Below are positions 31,309 through 41,739 of a DNA stretch of 64,000 bases, piece after piece. The notes under the pieces were generated by a model. The model was not told the origin of the DNA, did no database searches, and saw only the letters and a program-made list of their open reading frames with translations. The DNA comes from Antedon mediterranea (Eukaryota > Echinodermata > Crinoidea > Comatulida > Antedonidae). The DNA lies in assembly GCF_964355755.1 (NCBI RefSeq), contig NC_092672.1, positions 24,364,501-24,428,500 of the forward strand. Reading direction: 5' to 3'. How positions within the stretch are numbered: the first letter of the stretch is position 1; every line of letters begins with the position of its first letter. Position numbers and translations under genes: made by a program.

Positions 31309-33974
31309 CACATTGACTGCCAAGGCATTTTCCGTAATTTCTGTCCCAGTGCCAAGTCCCGTTTACATATTAAATTACAGTTTGAAAGTGTAACATCTGG
31401 TCACAGACTATCATGATGTCATTCAAAATACGATGGCGGGAAAAACCGTTGAGACGTATAAATACGTCACTGGCAATGGTCCAACAATTTTATTGACTTT
31501 GCCAGGAACGTAAATATACGTCAGGGATTTTCCGCGCTAAAATCGGTCAAACTGTTCATATACGTCATTGTCCACGCTCATACGTCATTGTCCACGTGCA
31601 TGCGGTACATCATTGCCCACATTGCTGTTCACAATGGCGGAAAACATTAGTGCTGACCAAGCTATAGCTATACTTATGGCAGACGATGAAGATGATGTAG
31701 ATACAGATTCTGATATGCGATCAATTGATGAATATAGTGAAGATGACATGAGTAGTGATTATGCAGATAGTGATCATAGTATCACTTCTTCGGATGACAC
31801 AGACGTAGGCCCAGCAGTGGTGATGCGTGGTAGACCTGTACCCCGCGGGCGTGGCCCAAGAATGAGAGGAGGGCGCGGCCGAGCAGTCGGGCGCGGAAGG
31901 AATGCATCTCCAGTAGGAAGTCCAAGACGTGGTCGTGCACCTCGTCGTGTGCCGCGTGGTGCTGCTGCTCGCCGTGGTGCTGCTGCTCGCCGTGGTGGTG
32001 GGCATCATGTATGGACAGACGTTGCAGAGGACCCACCAGATTTTATATTTTCAGATATCCCTGGATTAAAAATCCAAATGCCAGATGATGCATCACCCTT
32101 TGATTTTTTTGAATTGTTTATTACGCCACCGATAATAGATATGATGGTTACCGAAATGAACAAATATGCTATATCGGAGATCAATAAAAACAGACCGTTG
32201 ACACGTTCTTCACGTATGCATGCCTGGTACAATACGAACGCAGTTGAGATGAAGAAGTTCCTTGCTCTAATGATTCAACTTGGTCCAAATAATAAACCAA
32301 CATTGGAGCACTACTGGAGCTCTAATGTCTTGTACAAGAACACATTATTCGGCGGTGTTATGTCCCGTAACCGTTTTCAACTAATGTTACGATTCTGGCA
32401 CTTCGTTGATAATGAAGCACATCATGATGATAGATTATACAAGATACGACCTCTTGTGGATCATTTCAATGACACGATGAAGAACATTTATTATCCAACA
32501 AAGAAATTGTGCATTGACGAATCAATGGTACTTTGGCGCGGCAGGCTACTATTTCGACAGTACATAAAGAATAAACGCCACAAGTATGGGGTGAAATTTT
32601 ATGAACTATGTGAATCGCGAGGTATGATCATAAAAATCGCTATATACACTGGAGCGGGGTTTATTGAAGATAATGAAGGCCTAGGACTGACTGCAGCTAT
32701 AGTTTTAGAACTTATGAAAGATTACCTGGACAAAGGCCATGTTTTGTATACGGACAATTATTATAATTCTGTAGGGCTGACAAAACACCTAACCCAGCAT
32801 TCTACATACTTATGTGGAACGCTCAGATTTGATCGCACCGAAAACCCCAAGGATGTGATAAACAGAAAATTGAAGAAAGGAGAAATTGAATGGAAACGGT
32901 CCGAATCAGTAGTCGTTTGTAAATGGAAGGACAAACGAAACGTGCTAACAATATCGAACATGCACAGAGTTGAGATGGTCGATGTTACGAATCGAAAGGG
33001 TAAAATTCAGAACAAACCAAATATTATTGGCGACTACAACATGGGAATGTCCGGTATTGACACGTCCGACCAGATGTTGTCTTATTATTCTTCTTTACGT
33101 AAGACGCTTCGCTGGTATAAAAAGATAGGCCTACATATAATCGAGATGTGTATTATAAATTCCCATATAATGTATAAAGATAAAACCGGGAAAAATATGT
33201 CACTTTTGGAATTTCGTGACAGTCTGACAGTTAGTTTGTTAGGAGATGCATATACTGCTCTTCAGGAGAAAGGGGACCCACTCCCACCTGCCCCGGCCGG
33301 GGCCGCATTTCATTACCTTGATGTGCTGCCAGCTTCGGAAAAGAAAGCCAATCGTGCCAAAAGATGCGTTGTCTGCGCAAATGCACAGGTTAGAAAAGAA
33401 ACACGCTACTACTGTCCTGTCTGCCCTCAAAGACCCTCCCTCTGTGTAGTCAACTGCTTCAAAGCATATCACGAGTAAATAAAATGTGTACCGGTAATCC
33501 AAAGAGATGAGAAATGACCGGCTGTGTATTACATGCCATTTTGTGTTATTTTAAAATAAAAAATGATTATTATTATTATAGCGTAATTATAGTATTTATT
33601 TCCAATGACGTCACAAGCTGGGGTCAATATCTGACCCCCATCCTCTGACCCACCCTATCATCGAGAGATAAAAACAGTAAACCACACTGAATCATTTCAT
33701 CCTTTATTATTTTTATTTACTATTAGCGCAATTTATGACATGTTTGAGATGATTATATTGAGTGTGAGGGCGCCATCGTATCAACCATATTCAATGCATG
33801 AGGGAATAAACACAAACAAACATATGACATTTATTTTTAGATTATCGTTTACGTACATCATTCATAAACTGCCATGCGATAATTCCTGTTCCAATCACCA
33901 CTGCCAGCGATTCTACATACAATACAAAAGTGCTACGATTTTTGACGTATAAATACGCCGTGGCAGTGAACGTG
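31309..33974 (+). mobile_element. piggyBac DNA transposon
   Basis: The left end follows TTAA at 31305-31308 and reads CACATTGACTGCCAAGGC; the right end is the complement of CACGTTCACTGCCACGGC. The right flank reads TTAC instead of TTAA, so the target duplication is not intact. The single gene is open. The subterminal region carries repeated TACGTCA words on the left (31463, 31517, 31561, 31581) and at the right end (complement at 33943), likely transposase-binding sites. The right end has lost about 40 bp compared with the fragment at 29507-29702, which may limit mobility. Confidence 0.93.
31568..33478 (+). CDS. piggyBac transposase
   Basis: A 636-codon open frame. The likely start is the second ATG at 31634 (MAENISADQ), which gives 614 residues; the first 22 codons come from the TACGTCA-rich end. 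An acidic N-terminus (DDEDDVDTDSD and SEDDMSSDY) is followed by an Arg/Gly-rich stretch (about residues 85-147), then the DDE_Tnp_1_7 domain. The three catalytic aspartates are present in LCIDESMVLWRGR (D near 317), VLYTDNYYNS (near 396) and MSGIDTSDQ (near 498). The C-terminal cysteine-rich domain (CVVCANAQVRKETRYYCPVC and a final CVVNCF) fits the zinc-binding tail that recognises the ends. The enzyme performs hairpin-mediated excision and integration at TTAA. No frame damage is seen. Confidence 0.95.
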   Translation: MSTLIRHCPRACGTSLPTLLFTMAENISADQAIAILMADDEDDVDTDSDMRSIDEYSEDDMSSDYADSDHSITSSDDTDVGPAVVMRGRPVPRGRGPRMRGGRGRAVGRGRNASPVGSPRRGRAPRRVPRGAAARRGAAARRGGGHHVWTDVAEDPPDFIFSDIPGLKIQMPDDASPFDFFELFITPPIIDMMVTEMNKYAISEINKNRPLTRSSRMHAWYNTNAVEMKKFLALMIQLGPNNKPTLEHYWSSNVLYKNTLFGGVMSRNRFQLMLRFWHFVDNEAHHDDRLYKIRPLVDHFNDTMKNIYYPTKKLCIDESMVLWRGRLLFRQYIKNKRHKYGVKFYELCESRGMIIKIAIYTGAGFIEDNEGLGLTAAIVLELMKDYLDKGHVLYTDNYYNSVGLTKHLTQHSTYLCGTLRFDRTENPKDVINRKLKKGEIEWKRSESVVVCKWKDKRNVLTISNMHRVEMVDVTNRKGKIQNKPNIIGDYNMGMSGIDTSDQMLSYYSSLRKTLRWYKKIGLHIIEMCIINSHIMYKDKTGKNMSLLEFRDSLTVSLLGDAYTALQEKGDPLPPAPAGAAFHYLDVLPASEKKANRAKRCVVCANAQVRKETRYYCPVCPQRPSLCVVNCFKAYHE

Positions 33975-34325
33975 TTACACACTGTTATACCATAACATTA
34001 ATATGTGTATTAAATAATATACACATTTATTTTCCATAATTCATTGCCGAATGCTGCTTTAGAAATAAAGTGTGAAATGAATTTTACACCACAGTTTTTA
34101 AATATTTTTGCTATTGATTATTATAATTTAACTAAATTAAAAATGCTGGTATAGCATACACCTCAATCATCAAAGTTTGTAAAGTTAAATGGTATCAAAG
34201 TCAGTATGTTTTTATAAATTGATAACATTCAATAGAATACTCATAACACTTTTAGCATAAACTTCTTTTGAATATTTAACTGTATTTTAGTATTAGGCAG
34301 GTTAGAAAATAGGAATAACATTTGT
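33975..34325 (+). repeat. Duplication-unit tail, third partial copy
   Basis: The sequence after the piggyBac right end restarts in TTACACACTGTTATACC and follows the unit tail (compare 30738 on and 46037 on), then continues through GCATACACCTCAATCATC to ATTAGGCAGGTTAG, matching 19757-19925. No exon is included. Confidence 0.8.
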
Positions 34326-34879
34326 TGATATAAGTTTAAAACAAAGAAAAATATACATTTAAAAAAAAAATAAGTTGTGAATATGAATCATGTCTATCAT
34401 CAACCTTCACCTTGATTCCTTTGCTCTTTATATTTTGAGGATATTTCTAGATCAAAATGATATATCTATGCTGAAATGAAAGGTTGTGAAGATTACTTTT
34501 GGTAGAAGGGCTCTTCTTACCTAAAATTAAAGCAAATACATAAGCCCATAACACCATAATAATATTATGCCAAAATATATATTACATAACACACACATAT
34601 ATTATACAAAATTTCATATTTTTGGTGGTATATTGTTCTGTATAATTTTGAAGCTCCTAAGTTGTTTAAATTTAACCAATGGCAGCATATCATTAAAATT
34701 ATTTGAGTTGCTCCTACAGCCTTGTGTTAAATGTTAGTTGGAACCATTGTTATAATTTGAAATCTTTTGGTTTAGGAATTAAATTCAAGCCTACAGTATT
34801 AAATTTTATTGGCTTGTTACTCATATATCTTGGTTAAATTTAGCTATTTTAGGGCTTTCAACAATCTACCCAGTGGGCA
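34326..34879. other. No gene recognised
   Basis: AT-rich intron sequence of the ankyrin gene between a duplication tail and the first AACGTT array. It ends with ACCCAGTGGGCAAAAATTGG at 34869-34888, a possible element terminus. Confidence 0.4.
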
Positions 34880-35640
34880 AAAATTGGTTGAATTAACGTT
34901 AATTCAACGTTATCTGCAAACGTTGAAATAACGTTGAAAAAGTGGTTGAAAATGAAAGTTTGCCTCAACGTAAATGTCAACGTTGAATCAACATAGAAAT
35001 TATCAACGTTGAAACAACGTTAAAATAAGTAACGTTGAAATAACGTTGAAAAAATGGTTGAAAATGAAAGTTTGCCTCAACGTAAATGTCAACGTTGAAT
35101 CAACATAGAAATTATCAACGTTGAAACAACGTTAAAACAGGTAACGTTGAAATAACGTTGAAAAAATGGTTGAAAATGAAAGTTTGCCTCAACGTAAATG
35201 TCAACGTTGAATCAACATAGAAATTATCAACATTGAAACAACGTTAAAATAGGTAACGTTGAAATAACGTTGAAAAAATGGTTGAAAATGAAAGTTTGCC
35301 TCAACGTAAATGTCAACGTTGAATCAACATAGAAATTATCAACGTTGAAACAACGTTAAAATAAGTAACGTTGAAATAACGTTGAAAAAATGGTTGAAAA
35401 TGAAAGTTTGCCTCAACAAAAATGTCAACGTTGATTCAACATAGATTATCAACGTTGAAACAACGTAAAAATGTCTACGTTGAAATTATCAATGTTGATT
35501 CAATGTTGAAATTATTAACGTTGAAACAACGTAATAATTAAGTTGAAATGAAAATTTGCATCAACGTAAATTTAAACATAGATTTAACGTTGAAATTTGA
35601 TTTGTTGAATTACTATATCCAATTTGAATCAACGGTTTTA
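34880..35640. repeat. AACGTT minisatellite, 112-bp period
   Basis: The landmark TTTGCCTCAACG recurs at 34959, 35071, 35183, 35295 and 35407, giving an exact 112-bp period over five copies, with degenerate shoulders on both sides. Each unit is packed with the palindrome TCAACGTTGA or close variants. No open frame is conserved. Confidence 0.92.
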
Positions 35641-36483
35641 AAGTAGTTAGTAGTAAAGTTACTGTTACGTCGCAGAATCCATCAATAGAGACATTTTATA
35701 AATACTGTATATCTTACTAATCTTTAATTTCTATAAAAACATAAAATAACATTTAATCAGGTGTTATCAAATCATCAGACAAAATCCAAGCAACAATCAA
35801 ATAATGTACATCCTCACTGACAGTTCTCAGGTACCAATGTTAAGTATAAAAAATATAAAAATAACCAGTTTGTAATATGTTTGCCAACTAACATGATTGA
35901 ATAACTATAAATATTGGCTGATTACAGTAAAACACAATAAATACAACACACGTCACAGGTGCCTTGTGCTAATGTTGCAGAAGTCCAAATGATGGCAATA
36001 ACACAATACTGTACTGTAATTGCATTGTTCCGATTAGTCAATAAACAGTTGCCTCGATTCCTGTGTTGACATTGTCCTATGCTTTCCAAAAGTGTGGCAA
36101 TATTATTTTTCCAAACCTGAAACAAATTCAATCAAGTTACTGTAGTTTTAAACAAAAATAATACAGTAAAAAATTAATTGTTGAAAGATTTATTGTCCCC
36201 AAAAAACATGAACAATGAAGATTAATACAATCATACTTTGAATACCTTGCCATTTTGCAATTTTAAAGATCATGGAACATGGTATTTGATGTTTATGTAA
36301 AATAGTAGTATTATAGTTGTTTTCCTTGATGGATATTAAACAGACAATAAATTAAAAGTTTTCAGGACATAATTAAAGTGTTTTCTGCTATTTCGCGCAA
36401 CTGCTCTCAGTTCACGACTATTCGGGTTTTTTCGGCATTTTCCGGTAACCTCTGATAGTGACGTCATAAGATGAAGAAACTTT

Positions 36484-36783
36484 TTGTCAACACGTATTGC
36501 GTATGATTTTGACAGTTCTTCGTCAGAGGAATTAGAAGAGGAAACATTGATAGTGGAATGCGAAACTGAGGAGAATGAAGGAGAAACTATTTTGTTTAAC
36601 AATCGAAATATTGAATGGAATGTCGATGAAATTAATTCGGCCGTACATGTACGAGCCCGGTTGTAGTTCTGACGATTCTTCATCATCAGAAGATGGCGAC
36701 GGTGACCGTCACCGGCCTAGTAGGCCTAGGCCTACCTACAATTCAAGCAGAGAATATTCAACTTCAAACCCAGTTATTAAATT
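36484..36783 (+). pseudogene. Acidic first exon of the plus-strand gene, start lost
   Basis: The peptide STRIAYDFDSSSSEELEEET is the counterpart of the minus-strand exon at 38953-39093, but its first codon is TTG at 36484 instead of ATG. The frame ends after HVRARL at 36666, while a second frame supplies RPYMYEPGCSSDDSSSSEDG, so a frameshift separates the two halves. An acidic Ser-rich leader with a PYxxEP motif commonly precedes the P2X7-type zinc domain in stand-alone invertebrate proteins, as I recall; that supports joining this to the exon at 37364. Confidence 0.6.
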
Positions 36784-37363
36784 GGTTAGTAGTACTATCT
36801 CTTTTATTAAAAATTAATGTATAACTTTATTGTATAATTAACAATTCCCTAGTAGATAACTACGATATTCTTCCGTCATGCCAGTGTGTGTATTGTGGCT
36901 TAGTTAGGCCTAGGCTAGATAGAGGCTAGGCCCTACTACTGTACTTTACTCCAATTCATGCGGCTAGCCCTCTCACCGGCGACGGTCGGCTATCGCCTAT
37001 AAGCCTACGGCCTAGATTGAATTTTTTTAACGAAATAAAGATTAGGCTAAATTGAATCGTAGAAAACAAAAATGTACATTACGGTATTAGACTGACCATT
37101 TTATTTAACAAATTTGCACTTTGTTGTTTGAAATAGGCCTAGGGTAGGCCTAGATAGATAGGCCCACCCCTACGGCTAGCCAAGATGCAGATTTATTTTC
37201 CTATTTCACACACAATACATTAAATTAATCATTAATAATCACTAAAACTTTAAAAATATTTAATATAGCGCCCTATAAATTGTGACATCTCAGAATATTG
37301 TAGCGCTCTAGAGCGCTACAATATTATTTATTATTACAAAATATTTTTGTTTTTATAAAACAG

Positions 37364-37778
37364 GTGTGATTGTGGCCATTGCCAGATGCTACCCATGTAT
37401 CGCGAAAGTCGATGTTGCCAGGAAGTAGGCCCTATTATTTATTAATCATAGGCTGGAGGAAGGTCAGACAATTTACAATACGGAGAAGCCTACATATGCA
37501 TCACTGAACATCCTGGATTCACTGCTGCCTGTTTGAATTTGCATGTGTTGGAAATTGCATGGCTGCATTACCACCAACAGTACGACACACCTGTTGAAGC
37601 CTCAAAACATGAACGTCTGAGACATATTGCGTACCGGCAACCCGCCAGATGGTGTTGGGGGTTTTTGGGCCGAAACCTAAGGGTAGTCTTACCATCATGT
37701 GCCGTTTCCTGCATAAGAGCCCACTTCCCACCACCAGGTATGGAAGATGATTTCCAGTTTGCTGGATTTTTGGATTGA
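37364..37778 (+). pseudogene. P2X7 ballast-like (zinc) domain exon, two stops
   Basis: After ATAAAACAG the frame starts CDCGHCQMLPMYRESRCCQE, matching the CxCGxCxxMP...CC zinc-binding start of the P2X7 cytoplasmic domain. It goes on through CITEHPGFTAACLNLHVLEI, YRQPARWCWGFLGRN, VVLPSCAVSCIRAHFP and DDFQFAGF to a TGA at 37776-37778. In P2X7 this is the intracellular ballast domain that binds zinc and guanine nucleotide. Here it has no channel part. TAA (37443) and TAG (37449) lie in a short AT-rich insertion-like stretch (37425-37451) that itself starts GT and ends AG but is only 27 bp, so the copy is probably dead. Confidence 0.82.
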
Positions 37779-38166
37779 GTAAACATTTAGCACCAACTTG
37801 TATTGAGATTACAATTAACCACATACAATTATTTACTGTACTTCATAAAGGAAAGTATTGTACACTGTATCTGATAGAAATAAAATGATCAAATAGAAAT
37901 AAAATATACATTTCTCTGACACAATTTATTAAAAAATGATGCACACAAGTGATTATTTTGTTTATAAAACTGTTGGCTCTGGATTGTGGCGCTGTATCCA
38001 CATAAACAAATGGCTTTTAATCTTTCACTAAAAAAACGAAATAATGATTTATAATAAAAAGCATGATGGAATGTATCTCATTTCTTGGAGTATGTATTAT
38101 ACTTCTTATTTGAAGTTGATCAGTGGACCTTTTGGCTGCTGATTTATTTACTGCATAATTTTTGCC

Positions 38167-38333
38167 TTAGTTGTTCACATTTGGAAATCTTGTGAAGTGG
38201 TTGGCAATAGCGGTCTCTTTGTCGGGGCGTTCAAATCCTGAACAGAGTTGGGGTGGCGCATCAACAACATCAACATCTTCTGCTGTCCCTTCAACAATGC
38301 TCATTACCTCCAAGATGAGGTCATCCACATACC
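38167..38333 (-). CDS. Last exon of the minus-strand gene, unknown function
   Basis: After TTATTTCGCAG the minus strand reads YVDDLILEVMSIVEGTAED, then a short acidic stretch and PPQLCSGFERPDKETAIANHF, ending FPNVNN at a TAA (38167-38169). The open length (about 54 residues), good acceptor and absence of stops suggest a true C-terminal exon. It begins in phase 1. I do not recognise the family. The FERPDKETAIANH segment resembles tails of some transposon-encoded proteins, but I cannot name one with confidence. Confidence 0.5.
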
Positions 38334-38952
38334 CTGCGAAATAATAATACGGTACTGTAAGAACAAAATCATTTGTAAAAGTGCAATAAGATTATATAAT
38401 TTATAATTTGACTTTTCTAAAGCAAATTTCAAATGGTTCAATTTTTGTTCAAATCAATAGAGAATATAGTGCAATCTGTCATGCAACTTACAAATTATTG
38501 CAGTCAGCTTGTGCACAAGCTTTATTTTTATGAGGGCAGAACAACTCCCCACCTGAACTATTATGCTGGGGCTTTCAACACAGAACTACTAGCCTAGGCC
38601 CTTTGTGTTGCTGATTTTAAAACCGAATTAATCACCTAGGCCTACTACTCTACTATACTAGAAAGAAGTACTACCTAGGCCTACCTTTTATTTAGTTAAT
38701 CGACGACACAACAACTTCAGTTTTACTAATTTTTTTATTGCGTTTAAAAACACGATAATAATGCATTCGTATAACTGACTGTAACTAACCATTCCAAAGT
38801 TTGGGTCCGTAATTGAAAATGTAAACCTAGGCCTAGGACCATGTATTGTTGGTCTGGTCAATTTCCCCACGACGTTCTTCGCCGCCTTCGCGTTGGTCCG
38901 CCTCGCCTTCAGAATCGGTGAGATCGGGCTCTCATATAGGCCTACGGTTGAA

Positions 38953-39093
38953 TTAATTGCATTCAATAACACTTTCTTGCGTATCCATAACGTCGTCTCC
39001 TTCATCTTCATCAATTTCGAATTCATAATGGATAGTTTCCTCTTCAAAATCAGACTCCGAACTGTCGAGATCGTACACAATACGTGTTGACAT
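38953..39093 (-). pseudogene. Acidic first exon of the minus-strand gene
   Basis: Starts at ATG 39093 with MSTRIVYDLDSSESDFEEET and stops at TAA after VIECN. It is clearly related to the plus-strand exon at 36484. Downstream, in the same frame, come RRPI, a TGA, and EPDLTDSEGEADQREGGEER, the counterpart of PYMYEP plus acidic tract. The break coincides with a TAGGCCTA word (around 38936-38943), which looks inserted into the PYxxEP codons. The upstream ATG at 39165 is less likely because the paralogue begins at the second one. Confidence 0.6.
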
Positions 39094-39738
39094 CTTGCCG
39101 ATACAGTACAGTTTGTATACAAAGAGAGATGCGTCGCGACCAGGGCAGCAGTGCAGTGTGTTCATCTTATGACGTCACGATTTATCGCCTTGGATTTCCT
39201 GCTTCCAAATTCGACTTCGGAGATATAAACTCCGATGTATGTAAATCATAAAAAAATCATAATTTACGCTTATAGAATTTATTTTATCAAAACGTACTAA
39301 TAAAATCAACATATTCAGACCCAAATCAGCCAAAAAACGTTATACATCAAATACCATGTTCCATGATCTTTAACAATTTAGATATTCACTTGCCGTAGAA
39401 AATAAACAAAAACAATAAAGATTTCACTTAACAAAAATACAAAATAAACAGTACATTTAACCAAAAACCAATTGTTTGTTTAAATTGTCCCCCTTTTAAG
39501 GTACAAATGCATTTTTAAAAATCTAATTTTTGGTCAAAGTGAACAACTCTATAGTGACGGCATATTCAACCAAACATTTAAAAAAAAATTGTTCAGTTCA
39601 ATTATATCTTAACACATTGTTCAAAAATCATACTGTACATAAACAAAAATTCAATTCAGAACATCATTTCACACTTACACGTAACATATGCAATCAATTA
39701 AATTTATGTAAATAATATTGCAACACTGTATTAATATT

Positions 39739-40730
39739 TACGCCGTGGTTAGGATTCCGGCACCGAAACTCAACTGCCCAGCGTTAGAGAATCCGACACG
39801 CTATTGCGCATGCCCAGAGCAAGGTAATCGGCGACTCTATTTTTGTCTACAACAGACCAAAGCGTGGTTCCCACTAGCGACGCAACACAAGGACGTAACG
39901 CAACGCAAGTAAATTGACCAATCACAAGCGATGGCTTATTCGCTTGTGATTGCTAACTGTCTATAACTTCGCTTGTCATTGGTTAAAACGCTTGCGTTGC
40001 GTTTACGTCCTTGCGTTACGTTCTAGTGGGAACCAAGCTTTACAGCGATGGATCATTTTAATAGCTGCGCCACGGCGAACTAGCCGGCCTACATGCCTAC
40101 TAATACTAGTAGGCCTACCAGCTAGATGTGACCATTGGGCCTATTTATTTCGTAATTAAATTTGCTTCATTCATATATAAACTTTATATATTTATGAATT
40201 ATAATTGCATGACTAGTTTTATTTTTTATGATTTTTCAAGTACAAAATAAAAGATTTCATATAAAGCATTTATACTGTACATAACATCATGCAATAGTAT
40301 ACAAGTTGATTTGTTGACAGCAGCCGCCGTGCGGATGTGAAAAAAAAAAAACAGAACTGTTCGGGAGAAGTCGGTGTCGCAACGCTACGCTATTCATTTT
40401 CGTACATTTCTTGAAATACGCAAGCTGATTCTTATCAATATCATAATAATTATTTTAATGCGTGGCGTAATTATTAATTCATGTATGGCCTAGGCCAAGT
40501 TTCATCCATCGCTCTCTCCCCCGCGCGCCGACTAACTAGGCCACAGCAAAGATATCTTTGGCTACACAGTACATCCCTAGTTAACACTCCGACTCTCGGG
40601 TAATGTGGTGCGCGGTCTGTGGCACTAGTGCAAGCTATAAATACTTCGCTCTGGGCATGCGCAATAGCGTGTCGGATTCCCTAAACGATGGGAAGTTGAG
40701 TTGCGGTGCCGGAATCCTAACCACGGCGTA
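39739..40730. mobile_element. Non-autonomous DNA transposon, 992 bp, long inverted ends
   Basis: Inverted ends of about 88 bp begin TACGCCGTGGTTAGGATTCC and run to the GCGCATGCCCAGAGC word. ATATT on both sides (39734-39738 and 40731-40735) is a likely 5-bp target duplication; a TA duplication with ends beginning CGCCGTGG is an alternative. There is no coding capacity. A second inverted-repeat element is nested at 39859-40041. Confidence 0.8.
39859..40041. mobile_element. Nested MITE, about 183 bp
   Basis: Inverted arms AAGCGTGGTTCCCACTAG and CTAGTGGGAACCAAGCTT, continuing through CGTAACGCAACGCAAG and its complement, fold the whole block into a hairpin. Its centre contains another short palindrome around TCACAAGCGATGGC and TCGCTTGTGATT. 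Confidence 0.75.
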
Positions 40731-40735
40731 ATATT

Positions 40736-41739
40736 TATTCAATTCAATATTAAAGTTAAGAACTATAAATACCAACCTTTTGTATATAAAAAATATTGAT
40801 CATCCATTAGATTTTTCTCGTTTGATTCACATAGAAAAGATTATAGGCCTACATGAACTTCATTATTTTGTACTCTAGCTAGGCATAGGCCAGGGCCTTA
40901 GCTAGGCCTACAATCTGAAATAAAGAAAGCGAGTAAGTTTAACAAATAGCCGTCCTAGGCTAGCAGCATGTGTTTGTATATTAACACTAATATTAATAGC
41001 ATTAGCAGCTACTGTAGACAGCCTAGCAGAAAGCTAGCTAGGCCAACTAATTATATATTATAATGTTATATTTATGTATACTTTTGGATAAATAAAGAAA
41101 GTATTGAACTAAATAAAAGGCCTAATACATACCATTTTATAACCATATAAGTACAGTACTGTAGTTATCCTTGGCAAGGCAAATGTTTGCCCTTGACATG
41201 CATAATACTAAATGCTTCCACTAGGCCTAGTGAGTGAATTCAGTTCATCAGTTTGGCAGCCTGGGCTAGCCTCTAGGCCTAGCCTACCAGGCTATAGCCT
41301 AGCTATGCATGTGTGGCCTACTAGACTAGAGGCTAGCTATTGATAAGGGTAAAATAGTCAAGCTCAAAGCTTATAAATTAGTAGATTACAAATAAAAAAG
41401 ATTGTTTTCCTACCTCAAAACATACTTATTTGACAATTTCAATGATGAGCCTTTTTTTCTACACACCACTACTGCTGTAGGCCTAGCCTACGTCGAAGTA
41501 ACTGAAATTACTGACACCAGTTTCAAAATGTTATCAAAACGAAACTAAACCAATGACAAGCTCGTATCTTATGAAATTTGATCTTGCATGAAAGGATCAT
41601 TCAATTTTCAACACAACTTCTAGGCCTAGAACATTTTTGTATTATACAGAGACAATAATATTTGCCAATCAAAAAATTCCTAAATAACCAATAATCATTT
41701 GTTTTACAATAAAGGATAAATAAAATAAACCGCCAACTG
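40736..41739. other. No gene recognised; TAGGCCTA-rich
   Basis: AT-rich with clusters of CTAGGCCTA, GCTAGC and related words around 40845-40910, 41025-41045 and 41225-41335. No frame with a recognisable domain. Confidence 0.5.

Larger units (their letters stand above)
36267..39369. mobile_element. TTAA-flanked DNA transposon with P2X7-type domain exon
   Basis: A 3,103-bp element with TTAA at 36263-36266 and 39370-39373 and perfect 26-bp inverted ends (36267-36292, 39344-39369) that begin AGATCATGGAACATGG. Two damaged gene sets converge inside: plus-strand exons at 36484 and 37364, and minus-strand exons at 39093 and 38333. The sequence just inside both ends also shares GTGACGTCATAAGATGAA, so the bidirectional 5' regions are related. 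TTAA duplication fits Kolobok or piggyBac; the ends are unlike the piggyBac copy here, so Kolobok-like is my best guess. I see no transposase domain, so the superfamily is open. Confidence 0.85.

Noticed and set aside
31721-32232. Minus-strand frames of 75-95 codons opposite the piggyBac gene
   Set aside because: His/Thr-rich frames are the reverse reading of the Asp/Ser- and Arg/Gly-coding tract.
34959-35640. CRISPR-like array (regular repeats)
   Set aside because: The unit is 112 bp without unique spacers and the genome is animal; it is a minisatellite.
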